From: Delphinapterus leucas
Lineage: Eukaryota > Chordata > Mammalia > Artiodactyla > Monodontidae
DNA length: 64,000 bases
Assembly (NCBI RefSeq): GCF_002288925.2
Contig: NW_022098069.1
Span: 85,174,734 to 85,238,733, forward strand
Direction of reading: 5' to 3'
Both the position numbers and the translations under genes were made by a program. The notes under the pieces were generated by a model. That model saw only the letters and a program-made list of their open reading frames with translations. It did not search any database and had not been told where the DNA came from. Every line of letters begins with the position of its first letter. Within the stretch, counting starts at the first letter, position 1. Shown in pieces: positions 1 through 12,756 of the stretch.

Positions 1-1751
1 CCCATTTCACACCCACACTTGGCCTTAACAGCCCAGCCGCTCTGTCCCTGCCTCAGGGCCTTTGCATGTGCTTATCCCTCTGCCTTCCCCGGGTCATCAC
101 ATGACTAGCTCATTCTCATCATTCAAGGAGTCTCAGCCTTAATCTGCCCCCCACTCTGCCCCGGCCCCACCCCCTGCCTCACAGAGGCCTGTACTGGCCA
201 ATTTCCAAAAATGGTCGTTCTCTCTCCCTGCCCCAGTCACTGTGGCACTTTCGCTCTTGGCTGCATTCACTCACTCACCAGATTGAGCCCTACTGCGCGC
301 AGGCACTGGCTGGGCTCAGGACGCAGCTGAGAGCAGACACAGGAAGCCCCTGCAGTCATGGAGCTGACGTTCTAACAGGGAGACAGAAAAGGAAATTGAA
401 TGCACAAATGTAGGCTCAGTGCTGTGTGCTAAGTGGCAGGAAGGAAGGGGCAGCGGGGGATTTGAGCGGGGGATGCGCTGCCCTGTTCCGTTATCCCATG
501 GCCTTTCTCCTTTTCATGTCACGTTAGTCCTGGGGTTAGACGTGCAAGGACTTTATTGAGGGAAACGCCCAGGAGAGGTGATGGGGAGGCTGGGCGGAGG
601 GGGGGGCATCAGCGGCAACACTGTGACCTCACTCCAGAGGGTAGGAAGAGTGGCTGCATCCCAGGAAGGTTCTGAAGGCTGATGGAGAGTCCTCGAGTCG
701 AGCTTGCCGTCAGAAGGGTCTGGGCACCCCAGGGATGGGCCTGCCTCAGTGTCCCTGCTGCACTGGGAGCTGCAGTGGGAAGCATGACATCGGCATGAAC
801 GTGGCAATGCATATCAGCCAGACCCTGGGCCAGTTACGCTGCCTGTAGCTGGAGCCCACGAGGTGTGTCCGTGACCTGCCTGTGTTTGCACGTAGATTGT
901 CTCCACACCAAAATAAACCCTTCTGAGAACGGGCACCGTCCCCGTGCCTGGCCCCCAGCGCTGAGCCAGCACACAGATACTTAAGCGATGAGAGAACGGG
1001 GTTAGTAAGTAGCAAAGCTTACCCCCGCGCTTCACCCTGTGCACACCCCCCGCAGCTCAGCTCTGCTCCCCCGTCAGGAAACAGAGCCGCGTTCTCTGCC
1101 CCATAGAAGTGAGGCCACGTGGCCCTTTTAATCAAAGGGCATCGGCAAACGTGATGCCAGCAGAGGCTTGAAAAGCACTAGTGCCTGGGGGTCGTGCTCT
1201 CACACCTCCGCGTGCCGGCTGACCCGCAGCCCGGCACCAGACGCGAAGGGAGGTCACGTACCTGACGCAGCTCCAGCCGCGCCACCAACTGACCGCAGAG
1301 CCCAGCCAAGCCAGCTGGGACCAAAGAAGCTGCCCACTCGGTCAGGGAATCTTGAGCTGGGTGAGGTCATTGGCGTTTTAAGCCACTAAGTTTTGAGGGG
1401 TTTTACGCAGCCAAAGCTCCCCGGCACGGTCCCTTCTTCCTCGGGGTCTCTATTTGCCCTGGAGGGTGAGCTTAAACGCGAGACCCTGGTCCATCAGGAG
1501 AGGTGGACACTACACCCCTCCCCACCTTCCGGGCAGAGCGCTGGGCTCCAAGCTCCTTCATCCAGTGCCTAAGTTCAGTGGGTCGATTTTGCTCGGGATA
1601 AGGAATTCCACATTGTAACAATAAATACTCTGCCATTTGTCACCTAGATCTCTGAACTGGAAAACAGGTGGTGCAGTAACCTTCAGTGAAGGTGCTGAGG
1701 AGAAATCACCCCGGCCGTGGGAACGGCAGGTCCTGAGAGAGGACTCCGCGG
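1..1751. other. Non-coding flank left of the tandem duplication
   Basis: I see no exon or complete gene here. Bases about 260-420 resemble an old mammalian interspersed repeat of the type seen again at 28000-28100 and 31865-31970 (sequence around 'tactgcgcgcaggcactggctg'-like text followed by 'ggagctgacgttctaacaggg'). The short open frames of both strands have no recognisable domain. The segment ends where the duplicated unit starts. Confidence 0.6.
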
Positions 1752-2231
1752 CTCAGCCATGCTGGCAGTGCGGCTCCCGAGGACTCGGGCCGGGGGTGAC
1801 GGACGTGGATGTCCCCGCACGCCCAGCGCTAACAGCATCCGCGGTCCTGGCGGGGAGGCATGGCTCCCCCATCCCCACCCCGTCACACAGGGCCCACCTC
1901 TGACCCCTTCCTGCCTCGACCCCGACCCTCTGTCCTGTGCATGTCCTGGCCCCTCAGGGAACACGTACACAGTCACACTGTAAACTGGAATCAAAAGGCC
2001 CCTGGCAGGAGAGGACTGAAGGGAGAAACAGCTGGGTTCAATGCGCTGAATTGTCCTGAGAATCAAGGAGGTTTCCCAGAGGAAAAGCTGGTCCAAAGGG
2101 GCCAGCAGCCCTGGAACAGCATCCCCTCCCTTGGGTCAGCACCAGATCCTGGGCCTAGAGCTGGGGGAGGGGTTGCCCAGCATCTTAATTTTTGAACATT
2201 TAAACAATTACAACCTAGAAAAAAGTTACAA

Positions 2232-2965
2232 ATCTCACTACTGGGCATATACCCAGAGAAAACCATAATTCAAAAAGACACATGCAGGGCTTCCCTGGTG
2301 GCGCAGTGGTTGGGAGTCCGCCTGCTGGTGCAGGGGACGTGGGTTCGTGCCCCGGTCTGGGAGGATCCTGCATGCCGTGGAGCGGCTGGGCCCGTGAGCC
2401 ATGGCTGCTGGGCCTGCGCGTCTGGAGCCTGTGCTCCGCAACAGGAGAGGCCAGAGCAGTGAGAGGCCCGCGTACCTCAAAAAAAAAAAAAAAGACACAC
2501 GCACCCCAACGTTCATTGCAGCACCATTTATAATAGCCAGGTCAGGGAAGCAACCTAAATGCCCACCAACAAACAAATGGATAAAGAAGATGTGGCACAT
2601 ATACACAACGGAATATTATTCAGCCATAAAAAGGAAAGATATTGGGTGATTTATAGAGACGTGGATGGACCTAGAGAGTGAAGTAAGTCAGAAAGAAAAA
2701 AACGAATATCGTATATTAACACATATATGCGGAATCTAGAAAAATGGTACAGATGAACTGGTTTGCAAGGCAGAAATAGAGACGCAGATGTAGAGAACAA
2801 ACGTATGGACACCAAGGGGGGAAAGCGGAGTGGGAAGGGGTGGGATGAATTGGGAGATTGGGATTGACATGTATACACTAATTTGTATAAAATAGATAAC
2901 TAATAAGAACCTGCTGTATAAAAAAAAATAAAATAAGATAAAATTTTTAAAAAAAAGAAAAGAAA
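2232..2965 (+). mobile_element. L1 3' end (end of ORF2 and 3'UTR), with nested SINE
   Basis: The text around ctactgggcatataccc and the frame reading LFIIARSGKQPKCP then WHIYTTEYYSAIK are the familiar C-terminal end of L1 ORF2. A 3'UTR and an A-rich tail follow near 2920-2965. The element is 5'-truncated and split by the CHR SINE at 2287-2493, so the SINE is younger. The repeat at 11169-11901 is the copy in the second duplicated unit. Confidence 0.85.
2287..2493 (+). mobile_element. CHR-type tRNA-derived SINE (young) inserted in L1
   Basis: It starts gggcttccctggtggcgcag, carries the tRNA-like B-box region (ggttcgtgccccggtc) and ends in 15 A. Target-site duplications flank it: AAAGACACATGCA at 2274-2286 and AAAGACACACGCA at 2491-2503. 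The second copy is at 11224-11429, with a tail of 14 A. This is the only length difference noticed between the duplicated units. Confidence 0.93.
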
Positions 2966-3714
2966 ACTTATGGCAGAGATTGAAACTCAGTAAACAACTA
3001 GACGTGTCTTGTTATTATAAATCTGGGTAATTAAATTTTAATGCTTCTCCCCCCCAAGAAAAGAAAAAAAGTTGCAAGAATAGTACAATGAATACCCGCA
3101 TACGCACGTAATTCCTTCCCCAGTAATGTTGTCTAATACATAATCAACACTCAACATTACCCCAATGTCTTTTCTAGCCATATATTTTGATCTGGGATCC
3201 AACAACGAACACCCGTGGTGTTTGGGTGCTGGGGCTCATGTGTCTGATTTTTCCTTTAATGACCCTGACAGCCTTGAAGGGATCAGGCTGGTTTCTGTAG
3301 AATGTGCCACCATCCGGACTGGCCACGGTCAAATTCAGCTGGGGCACCAACACCCTAAGGGATGCTGTGTCCTTCTCGGCACAGCACGTAGGGACACATG
3401 ACATCCATCTGTCCCTTTTCAGGCGATGCTAAGTTGGATCATTTGGGTAAGGGGCGCCCCCTGACACATCCACCCTAAAGTTCCCATTTTCCTTTGTAAT
3501 TAGTGAGTCAACCATCAGGTGTTTCTTTGAGTGTGAATTTCCTGTTCCCCAACAGCCTTTAACTCAGTGGTCTTAGCACCTGAATTAGTTTCCTCCTGTT
3601 GCTGAAACAAATTACCACAAGCTCAGTGGCCCTGAACGACAAGAAATTATTCTCTTACAGTCTGTAGATCAGGAGCCTGAAGGAGCCTCACTAGGCTAAA
3701 GTGAAGGCGTTTCC

Positions 3715-3820
3715 TTTTTTTTTTTTTTTTTGCCTCCCTGCACAGCTTGCAGGATCTTAGTTCCCCAACCAGGGATTGAACCCAGGCCCTGACAGTGAAA
3801 GCCCGAGTTCTAACCACTGT
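3715..3820 (-). mobile_element. tRNA-derived SINE fragment, minus strand
   Basis: It begins with a T-run at 3715. The sequence then reads, in reverse, a tRNA-like region (ccagggattgaaccc) and the SINE head remnant ctaaccactg. It is older and shorter than the CHR copies elsewhere. The duplicate is at 12651-12756. Confidence 0.8.
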
Positions 3821-4660
3821 CCTTCCCTTTTTAAGCTTCTAGAGGTGCCTGGCTCACGCGTGGCCCTCACTCCACCTTCAGCCTCTGTCTCCATCACTGC
3901 ATCACCTGTTCGTCTGACTGATCTCCTGCTCCCTCTTCTAAGGACACTTGTGATTGCGTTTTGATAACCCAGAATAATTCCACATGTTAAAATCCTTCAT
4001 TTAACCACCTCTGCAAAGTTCCTTTTACCATATAAGGCAACATTCACAGGTTCTGGGGATGTAGGCAGCTTTGGGGATTTAGGGACATATTTAGGGGCAT
4101 TTTTCAACTGACCAGAGCATCCCTTCACTACCCTCACCTAAAAGAATAAATATTGCCTGGGGGTTGCAAAAATGGGGATTTTTCTAAACCTATAGTCTCT
4201 CCAGCATTGATTAGCTGGCATTGTTCCGTATAGAAATCCTTCCTTCTTTTTAGTATCTCTGTGGACTCATGGATGCTTTGATGTTTGATGTTCATCATAA
4301 TATTGCCCAACTTTGGCCATTGGGAGGCCCTGCAGCCTGGCCCTCATGTCCTTTGACCTTTGACCTGCCCCCATTGGTCTTTGAGGGCTTCTGAATTTTC
4401 TGGCTGACGTGATGCTCAAGGCTCGCCTTGGCCCACATCTGGAGTTAGTCTCTTGCGAGACCCTCAGCCCCATTAGTAGGGTGCTTCAGAAACCATTGGC
4501 GTGTTGCCTGCTATTGGGGTATCATTGCTTTCAGCTCCTTTCCGTGCTCAGAGCTAGGAAATGGATTTTTAAAACTTTTTGATCATGAATTATTCTGCGA
4601 CTTTCAGTTCAAGCACAAGCCCCAGGGTTCTTCATCACCTTCCCCCACTCTCTTTTCTTC

Positions 4661-5067
4661 TTTTTTTTTTTAAATAACTTTATTTATTTTATTATTTTAT
4701 TTAATTTATTTATTGTTTCTGGCTGCGTTTGGGTTTTCGTTGCTACGCGCGGGCTTTTCTCTGGTTGCGGCGCATCAGGGCCACTCCTCACTGTGGTGTG
4801 TGGGCCTCTCACCTCGGTGGCCTCTCCCGCTGCAGAGCACGGGCTCCAGGCGTGTGGGCCCCAGCAGCTGTGGCACATGGGCTCAGCAGTTGTGGCGCAC
4901 GGGCTCTAGGCGCACAGGCTTCAGTAGTTGTGGCACATGGGCTCAGTAGTTGTGGCGCGCGAGCTTAGTTGTTCTGCGGCATGTGGGATCTTTCCGGACC
5001 AGGGCTCGAACCCGTGTCCCCTGCACCGGCAGGTGGACTCTCAACCACTGCGCCACCAGGGAAGCCC
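4661..5067 (-). mobile_element. Long CHR SINE with internal repeat array, minus strand
   Basis: The poly(T) at 4661 and the terminal ccaccagggaagccc show a minus-strand SINE. Target-site duplications CTCTCTTTTCTTC lie at 4648-4660 and 5068-5080. Between about 4740 and 4975 the body has several copies of a roughly 30-bp motif of the form cagtagttgtggcrcacgggct, an expansion seen in several long cetacean CHR copies. The duplicate is at 13597-14003. Confidence 0.9.
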
Positions 5068-5681
5068 CTCTCTTTTCTTCTTCCCTTACCTCCCACTGCC
5101 CACAGAGAGGACCCCGGCTCCCAGGAATATCTCTCTTATGTGACCAACCTTCAATACATACACAATATTTTCAAAATTATTACACAAGTACTGCTACTCC
5201 CTGCAACAACAAACCTATGAAGGGAAGCTCAAGGTTTCACCACAATTCGAAAACCACGTGCACCGCATCTGGGTTTTCCTTCCTTTCTTCGTGCAAAATC
5301 AAACTCTTTCTCTCCCTCCTTCTCTTTTGCAGTAGATTGATAGAGAGATGACAGATAGACACTTAGGTTGTTTCCAGTACTTTGCTGTGATGCATAAGGG
5401 TACGATGCATCACCATACACGTACATTGTCTCCTATTTGCAGACAAGTAGCCACCACGGAGAAATTCCCAGAAATGTCGAGGCTGGGCCAAAGGGTAAAC
5501 GTCTGTGTAATTTTCTTAAGCGTCCACGTTCTGCTCCGCTCCTGGGGGTGTACAGTTTCCCTCCCCCAACCTCGTGTGACAGCGCCTGGTTCCCAGGCTC
5601 CTCAACAGAGCATTGGGCCACTTTTGAATCACTGCCTATCTGATATGAGAGACGTTGTATCTGAGTGCAGCTTTTATATGC

Positions 5682-6025
5682 TTTTTTTTTTTTTTTTAAT
5701 TTATGTCTGCATTGGGTCTTCGTTGTTGCGTGCAGGCTTTCTCTAGTTGCGGTGAGTGGGGGCTACTATTCATTGCAGTGTGCAGGCTTCTCATGGCGGT
5801 GGCTTCTCTTGTTGCGGAGCGCGGGCCCTAGGCGCACGGGCTTCAGTAGTTGCAGCACACAGGCTCGGTGGTTGTGGCTCGTGGGCTCTAGAGCACAGGC
5901 TCAGTAGCTGTGGTGCACGGACTTAGCTGCTCCACGGCATGTGGGATCTTCCCGGACCAGGGCTCGAACCCGTGTCCCCTGCATCGGCAGGCGGATTCTC
6001 AACCTCTGCACCACCAGGGAAGTCC
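5682..6025 (-). mobile_element. Long CHR SINE, minus strand
   Basis: It starts with a T-run of 16 and ends ccaccagggaagtcc. The flanks share the direct repeat TTTATATGC, before 5682 and after 6026. The internal 30-bp repeats (cagtagttgcagcacacaggct type) are fewer than in the element at 4661. The duplicate is at 14618-14961. Confidence 0.9.
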
Positions 6026-6697
6026 CTTTATATGCATTTAGTATAAGCATCTTTTCATGTGTTTAAGAGCCACTGATTTCTCTTTTTCTTTGAACTGACT
6101 GTCCATGTCTTTTACCCACTTTTCTATGGAATCCCTGGTTTTGTATTCAGTTGGTTTTAATGGGTCACAGAAAAGGAACAGGAGGCAAAGGGGCATGGGG
6201 ATCAGAAATGCCCACCAAGGAGGGTGACACCTCCACAGAAGGACTAGGGGAGACCCTCCCCAGAGAGGGAGGTGGTAGTGCATGTCCCCTGGGCTAAGGA
6301 GGAGCAGGGTGAGGACTCCAGCCTCAAGCCCAACTCAGGGCAGAGCTCACATTTGCTGGGTGAACAGAAGGACCCCAAGCCAGACATTCAGTTTGAAACA
6401 GTTTTGGCCACACAAGCTCTGGCAGAAGCAAAGGCAACTCCTCTCCAGAGAAAAACGTTTTAAACTCAGACCTCAAAGAACTCCCACAAAGAGAGGCCCA
6501 AGGTTCAGGGCTTGCCACAAAAAGCTACCCAACACACAAGCAAACAGCTACCCTGAGTGTGTCAGCCAAAACAACAGACTGCAGAATCAGAACCACAGAG
6601 ACAGAAGATTTGGAATTATCAGGTAGGAATATGTAGAGTTTTTTCAATGTGTTTAAAAGAATACAGCATATTAAAAGGGTGATGAAGAAGAGAGGCT

Positions 6698-6834
6698 GGG
6701 ACTTCCCTGGTGGTCCAGTGGTTAAGACTCCAAGCTTCCACTGCAGGGGGCATGGGTTCGATCCCTGGTTAGGGAACTAGATTCTGCATGCTGTTCAGCG
6801 TGGCCAAAAAATAAAAAAAAAGAAAAGAAAAAGA
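6698..6834 (+). mobile_element. Short CHR-type SINE, plus strand
   Basis: The head is gggacttccctggtggtccag, the tRNA-like part is ggttcgatccctggt, and the tail is A-rich. Target-site duplications AAGAGAGGCT lie at 6688-6697 and 6835-6844. The duplicate is at 15634-15770. Confidence 0.9.
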
Positions 6835-9800
6835 AAGAGAGGCTATCAAAATTGCCAAGGCAGATTTTAAAAGAGAGTAGATGTTAAAATGAGATCCAAA
6901 TTAGAAACCCAGGCGGGTTAAACAGAAGATGGAACCCGGCTGAAGAGAGAATTCAAGAACTGGAAGATGGATCTGAAGGCGTCACCCAGAACGCAGCACA
7001 GAGAGGCAAAGATGGGGAAACAGGAGAAGCTAAGAGACCCAGAAGGGACACATGCAACAGGATCTAATTAAAGTTTGGACAGAGCTGGTCTTCAGCCAGG
7101 GCCCCAGCAGCACAACCTGCGCTGAGCAGGGGTCAGGCAGGCACCTGCTCCCAGGGGACCCTGGTCAGGGAGTGGGGAGACAGGACAGCAAAGCTACACA
7201 GTGGTGGGATTCTGGGCAGTGCCGGCCTCATTCGGATCCCACGGGGGGCTCTGGGGCATGAAATCCACCTCTGAGTTTGTCCTGCCTCAAGACAAGGGGG
7301 CCAGCTCTCACACCTGCCACCCTTGCCCCTGGGAACTTGGACTCCACGGGAGCCCCAGGTGCCCCTGCAGCTGCCGGAGGAGCTCACAGGAGACGGGAGG
7401 GGGGCTCAGGGGACCCGAGAAGAGGGCCCACAGTGGGGGGTAGGTGATAATCAGTGATTATTAAGCTGAGATTTCCCCAGAATATTTTAAAGACATGGCT
7501 TCTGAGGAAGGAAGATCAGTGAGGGTAAGTAAAGATAAACCCTCATCTAGAAACATCACAGTGGGACTGCAGGCTCTCAAAGGCAAAAGGAAGATTTTTT
7601 TAAAAAACAGCCGGAAAACAGGTCAGACTGTCCACCTGGACCGACAGACTCCATCGACTTCTCATCCGCCAACGGAAGCCAGAGACGCTGGAATCACAGC
7701 TTCAGGGTGCCTGGGATCCAAGACCCAGGGAAGCAAACTTTCCTTCTAAACCCCAGGACTGAGAGAGTTAAAGGTCAGCAGACCCTCAAGAAAGGAGCGT
7801 GAACTTCCAGCAGCAGGAGACCTTCCCCCGGCCGGCAGCAACCCCGTGCAGGAGGCAGCACTGCGTGTCCAGCCAGAGGCCCTGGCCTCGCCCCACCGGG
7901 CCCGACTCCCTCCGAGGCCTCAGCGAGCCCAGGTCAGAGCCAGGTGGCCAGGGAACTGTGGGCTGGTGGTCACTGCGTCCCTGCCCAGAGGTCAGGGGGG
8001 AGTGGAGAGGGAGGTAGGCCCACCCGGCCCCTGCCTCGAGGCTCTCTCAGTCCTGGGGAGGGGACAGGGCGGTGGCACAGGCCGAGGGAGCAGAAGAGGG
8101 GCCGCGCGGGGAGTGACAGGTCCCCATTTCATGTCTGCCCCGCCCCCAGGCCCCTCTCCCCACCATCAGGGAAACAAACTGGGAGCTATAAAACCACGTG
8201 CGAAAGAGGGGAATGGCTGGGGTCCTCAGGCACCGCCAGCCTCGAGCAGCGCTGGGTGCCACGGACACGAGGCCCCAGGGCCACCAACGCATCTGCACCC
8301 GTGGCCCCAGCCTCTTAGTAAAAGGAAGAGGGTCCAACAGGCGCGGTCAGGGAGAGCTTGAAGACAAGCAGCTACATGTGTGCGTCCCGGGCACGATCCT
8401 GGGCAGGGAAAGGACGTTAGGGAAAAACAAAGGAAACCTGAATAAAATGTGGACTTCTGTTCGTAATCCCGCATCCCTATTGGTCCATGATGTGACAAAT
8501 GTACGGTCTTCATGTAAGATATCGATAATAGGGGAAACTGGGCGCAGAGGCTGTGGGAACTCGGCGCCATCTTCCCAATTTTTATGTTAATCTAAAGCTC
8601 TTCTAAAACACAAAGTTTCTTTTTCTTGAGTGTAAATTAAAATAATTATTGTCAAAAGTAGATGACTCTGCAAACTGTCTCTTTCTGGATTACCGGGAAT
8701 AAAATCTACACCCTGACCGGCCGCAGCTGACCTCTGCTGCCACGGATCCCCGCTCTGCGGTGACCCTGCTCCTGCAAAGGCGGACTCAGCACCCACTGCG
8801 GACACCCGTGGGTCCAACCTCTGCACCACGCGTCTGCTGGCAGCTGGACGCGGCAGGGAGAGGACCCCCGCCTCCTGCCCACTGCAAAACCTCAGCCGGT
8901 ACCTCTGAACCCCAGCTGCCAGGGCATCTGGGAGATGCCGGGAAGGCCACTGGTAGGAGGACGGAGGGTGGCCTGGGTGCAGAGTGGCCGAGCCCTCGCC
9001 CAGCTACCTGGGACCCCAGGCATTGCCCCAAGAGAGAAGCCGCTCACTTCCCTAAGACACTTGCTGCAGCGACCAGAGCAGCCCAGCTCTCCCAGCCGCT
9101 GAGGACCTCTTGGCTGTGACAGAGGTCGGGGCGGGGGAGAATAAAAGAAGTTGGAGAAGATAATCCGGGGACTTAAAGCTTTTGGACTTTGGCTCGTGGA
9201 GCTGCCGCAGATCCCTCCCAGCTCAGCTGACAGCAGGGTGGATGCAGGGGGGGTCGGCCAGTAGAGGGTGAATTGTCAGCTTTGGTACAAAGGGGCCTTG
9301 GGGTCAGCTTCCTCGGCCCTGGGGTGAACCCAAACTGCCCCCAACACTGGGAGTGGCCTCATGAAGGGGAGACAGGGCTGTCCCACCCCTCAGGGGCAGC
9401 TCCCCCTCCCAGCAGACCACAGGCGTGGTGGCAAAGCCCTCGGCCAGGGGACAAAGTGTGGGAAGGTGGGCACGCTTCTCCCCAACCCCTGAGGCTCTTT
9501 CCCCAGGGAGAAAGCCAATGGTTCCACCTCCTGCCTCTCTCTCACCTTTCTTCACCGACCCCCATGCAGGGAGGAGGTTGGCAAACGGGGGGGTGGGGGG
9601 TCCGCTGGGCATGCTCAGCCCACTGCCCCCCATCCCTGCCCCCATGCCTGCAAGGGCTGTGCTGTGCAGGCTGGGGGCTCCCCCTGGGGTCTCTGGGCCC
9701 GGCAGTTGGTCTCACGCTGGGGGTCGGGTGGGAGACCCAGCTGGCCTTCACGCTGAGGTGTGTCTTCTGGCCAGCCCGTCAGGAAGAAAGGGCAGACCCG

Positions 9801-9922
9801 CACGGTGGCCTCGTGGGGTCCCGGCTCTGCACACAAATATTGGAAATGATAGTTTACAACTGTGTTGGTATGAAGATAATCCAAGTTGGGTTATGCTTTC
9901 TTCCGGTTTTAAAAGAAGTTCA

Positions 9923-10125
9923 GGGACTTCCCTGGTGGTCCAGTGGTTAAGACTTCCCCTTCCAATGCAGGGGGTGTGGGTTCAATTCCTGGTCTGGGAG
10001 CTAAGATCCCCACGGGTCTCGGGGCCAAAGTCTCGGGGCCAAAAAACTGAAACATAAAGCAAAAACAATACTGTAACAAATTCAATAAAGACTTTGTTTT
10101 TAATTCTTTAAAAAATAAAAAGAAA
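9923..10125 (+). mobile_element. CHR-type SINE, plus strand
   Basis: The head is gggacttccctggtggtccag, followed by a tRNA-like segment and an A/T-rich 3' part ending near ctttaaaaaataaaaag. The flanks carry a degenerate direct repeat (gaagttca / ggagttca). The duplicate is at 18859-19061. Confidence 0.87.
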
Positions 10126-10487
10126 TGAAAGGAGTTCAAACATTTTTCATGGCCCCTAAAAGTCTCAAGGGCCCTGGCACTGAGCCCGTTGTGCCCGTTG
10201 GAGAAGACGGCCCTGGTGAAGAAGGTTTGGGGGCCCGGCTACTGCCTTCATGCCTCATTTCTCCACGGGTTCAGGACTCAGAATGGAAGAGTCGGCTATA
10301 TCTTGGTCCCCTTGGAGACCCTGGCAGCTCTCTACCCCATCTCTGTGTTTTATTTCTTTCACAGCACTTATCACCATCTGAAGCCAGCCCGTTAAGTGTC
10401 TGCCCCATCAGGAAGCCCAGCCCAGAGCAGGGCGGTGGCTGACCCCCAGCACCTCGGCACTGCAGGTGTTCTGTAAACAGATGTTGG

Positions 10488-10680
10488 GTGGATAGATGAT
10501 GGATGGGTAGATAGGTGGATGGATGGGTAGGACAGGAGGGAGTGGAAGGAAGGAAGATGGCTAGATGGGAGGGTGGGTACATGGATGGGAGATGGATAGA
10601 TGGGCAGATGGATGAATGATAAATGGGTGGGATGAGGGGTGGGGGATGGATGGAAAAATGGATGTGGGATGGAGGTGGAC
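10488..10680. repeat. Degenerate GGAT/GGTA tetranucleotide tract
   Basis: A run of ggat, gggt and agat words with no consistent longer unit. It occupies the right end of duplicated copy 1 and recurs at 19424-19616 in copy 2. The open minus-strand frames rich in His, Pro and Ser over it are products of the repeat, not genes. Confidence 0.9.
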
Positions 10681-11168
10681 AAAAGAAACTCAGCCATGCT
10701 GGCAGTGCGGCTCCCGAGGACTCGGGCCGGGGGTGACGGACGTGGATGTCCCCGCACGCCCAGCGCTAACAGCATCCGCGGTCCTGGCGGGGAGGCATGG
10801 CTCCCCCATCCCCACCCCGTCACACAGGGCCCACCTCTGACCCCTTCCTGCCTCGACCCCGACCCTCTGTCCTGTGCATGTCCTGGCCCCTCAGGGAACA
10901 CGTACACAGTCACACTGTAAACTGGAATCAAAAGGCCCCTGGCAGGAGAGGACTGAAGGGAGAAACAGCTGGGTTCAATGCGCTGAATTGTCCTGAGAAT
11001 CAAGGAGGTTTCCCAGAGGAAAAGCTGGTCCAAAGGGGCCAGCAGCCCTGGAACAGCATCCCCTCCCTTGGGTCAGCACCAGATCCTGGGCCTAGAGCTG
11101 GGGGAGGGGTTGCCCAGCATCTTAATTTTTGAACATTTAAACAATTACAACCTAGAAAAAAGTTACAA

Positions 11169-11901
11169 ATCTCACTACTGGGCATATACCCAGAGAAAAC
11201 CATAATTCAAAAAGACACATGCAGGGCTTCCCTGGTGGCGCAGTGGTTGGGAGTCCGCCTGCTGGTGCAGGGGACGTGGGTTCGTGCCCCGGTCTGGGAG
11301 GATCCTGCATGCCGTGGAGCGGCTGGGCCCGTGAGCCATGGCTGCTGGGCCTGCGCGTCTGGAGCCTGTGCTCCGCAACAGGAGAGGCCAGAGCAGTGAG
11401 AGGCCCGCGTACCTCAAAAAAAAAAAAAAGACACACGCACCCCAACGTTCATTGCAGCACCATTTATAATAGCCAGGTCAGGGAAGCAACCTAAATGCCC
11501 ACCAACAAACAAATGGATAAAGAAGATGTGGCACATATACACAACGGAATATTATTCAGCCATAAAAAGGAAAGATATTGGGTGATTTATAGAGACGTGG
11601 ATGGACCTAGAGAGTGAAGTAAGTCAGAAAGAAAAAAACGAATATCGTATATTAACACATATATGCGGAATCTAGAAAAATGGTACAGATGAACTGGTTT
11701 GCAAGGCAGAAATAGAGACGCAGATGTAGAGAACAAACGTATGGACACCAAGGGGGGAAAGCGGAGTGGGAAGGGGTGGGATGAATTGGGAGATTGGGAT
11801 TGACATGTATACACTAATTTGTATAAAATAGATAACTAATAAGAACCTGCTGTATAAAAAAAAATAAAATAAGATAAAATTTTTAAAAAAAAGAAAAGAA
11901 A
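11169..11901 (+). mobile_element. L1 3' end with nested CHR SINE (duplicate copy)
   Basis: This is the copy of 2232-2965 in the second unit. The nested SINE is at 11224-11429. The protein remnants and the flanking target-site duplications are the same as in the first copy. Confidence 0.85.
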
Positions 11902-12650
11902 ACTTATGGCAGAGATTGAAACTCAGTAAACAACTAGACGTGTCTTGTTATTATAAATCTGGGTAATTAAATTTTAATGCTTCTCCCCCCCAAGAAAAGA
12001 AAAAAAGTTGCAAGAATAGTACAATGAATACCCGCATACGCACGTAATTCCTTCCCCAGTAATGTTGTCTAATACATAATCAACACTCAACATTACCCCA
12101 ATGTCTTTTCTAGCCATATATTTTGATCTGGGATCCAACAACGAACACCCGTGGTGTTTGGGTGCTGGGGCTCATGTGTCTGATTTTTCCTTTAATGACC
12201 CTGACAGCCTTGAAGGGATCAGGCTGGTTTCTGTAGAATGTGCCACCATCCGGACTGGCCACGGTCAAATTCAGCTGGGGCACCAACACCCTAAGGGATG
12301 CTGTGTCCTTCTCGGCACAGCACGTAGGGACACATGACATCCATCTGTCCCTTTTCAGGCGATGCTAAGTTGGATCATTTGGGTAAGGGGCGCCCCCTGA
12401 CACATCCACCCTAAAGTTCCCATTTTCCTTTGTAATTAGTGAGTCAACCATCAGGTGTTTCTTTGAGTGTGAATTTCCTGTTCCCCAACAGCCTTTAACT
12501 CAGTGGTCTTAGCACCTGAATTAGTTTCCTCCTGTTGCTGAAACAAATTACCACAAGCTCAGTGGCCCTGAACGACAAGAAATTATTCTCTTACAGTCTG
12601 TAGATCAGGAGCCTGAAGGAGCCTCACTAGGCTAAAGTGAAGGCGTTTCC

Positions 12651-12756
12651 TTTTTTTTTTTTTTTTTGCCTCCCTGCACAGCTTGCAGGATCTTAGTTCC
12701 CCAACCAGGGATTGAACCCAGGCCCTGACAGTGAAAGCCCGAGTTCTAACCACTGT
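12651..12756 (-). mobile_element. tRNA-derived SINE fragment, minus strand (duplicate copy)
   Basis: Second-unit copy of 3715-3820 with the same T-run and reverse-oriented tRNA-like segment. Confidence 0.8.

Larger units (their letters stand above)
1752..10688. repeat. Tandem segmental duplication, copy 1 (8,937 bp)
   Basis: The unit starts at ctcagccatgctgg and ends at ggtggacaaaagaaa, and its first bases follow again immediately at 10689. Matching landmarks run at a constant offset of 8,937 before and 8,936 after the A-run at 2479-2493, which is 15 A here and 14 A in copy 2. All open frames and SINEs I compared are repeated unchanged. The unit holds no recognised gene. It contains an L1 3' end with a nested SINE, and several CHR SINEs in both orientations. 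The near-zero divergence means either a very recent duplication or an assembly artefact. Confidence 0.95.

Noticed and set aside
4661..5067. Possible tRNA genes at SINE heads
   Set aside because: The A- and B-box-like text belongs to tRNA-derived SINEs. No complete cloverleaf is present.
10392..11033. 213-codon minus-strand frame across the duplication junction
   Set aside because: It arises only because the GGAT tract of copy 1 abuts the start of copy 2, and it has no counterpart on the right of copy 2. A novel fusion gene is not supported.
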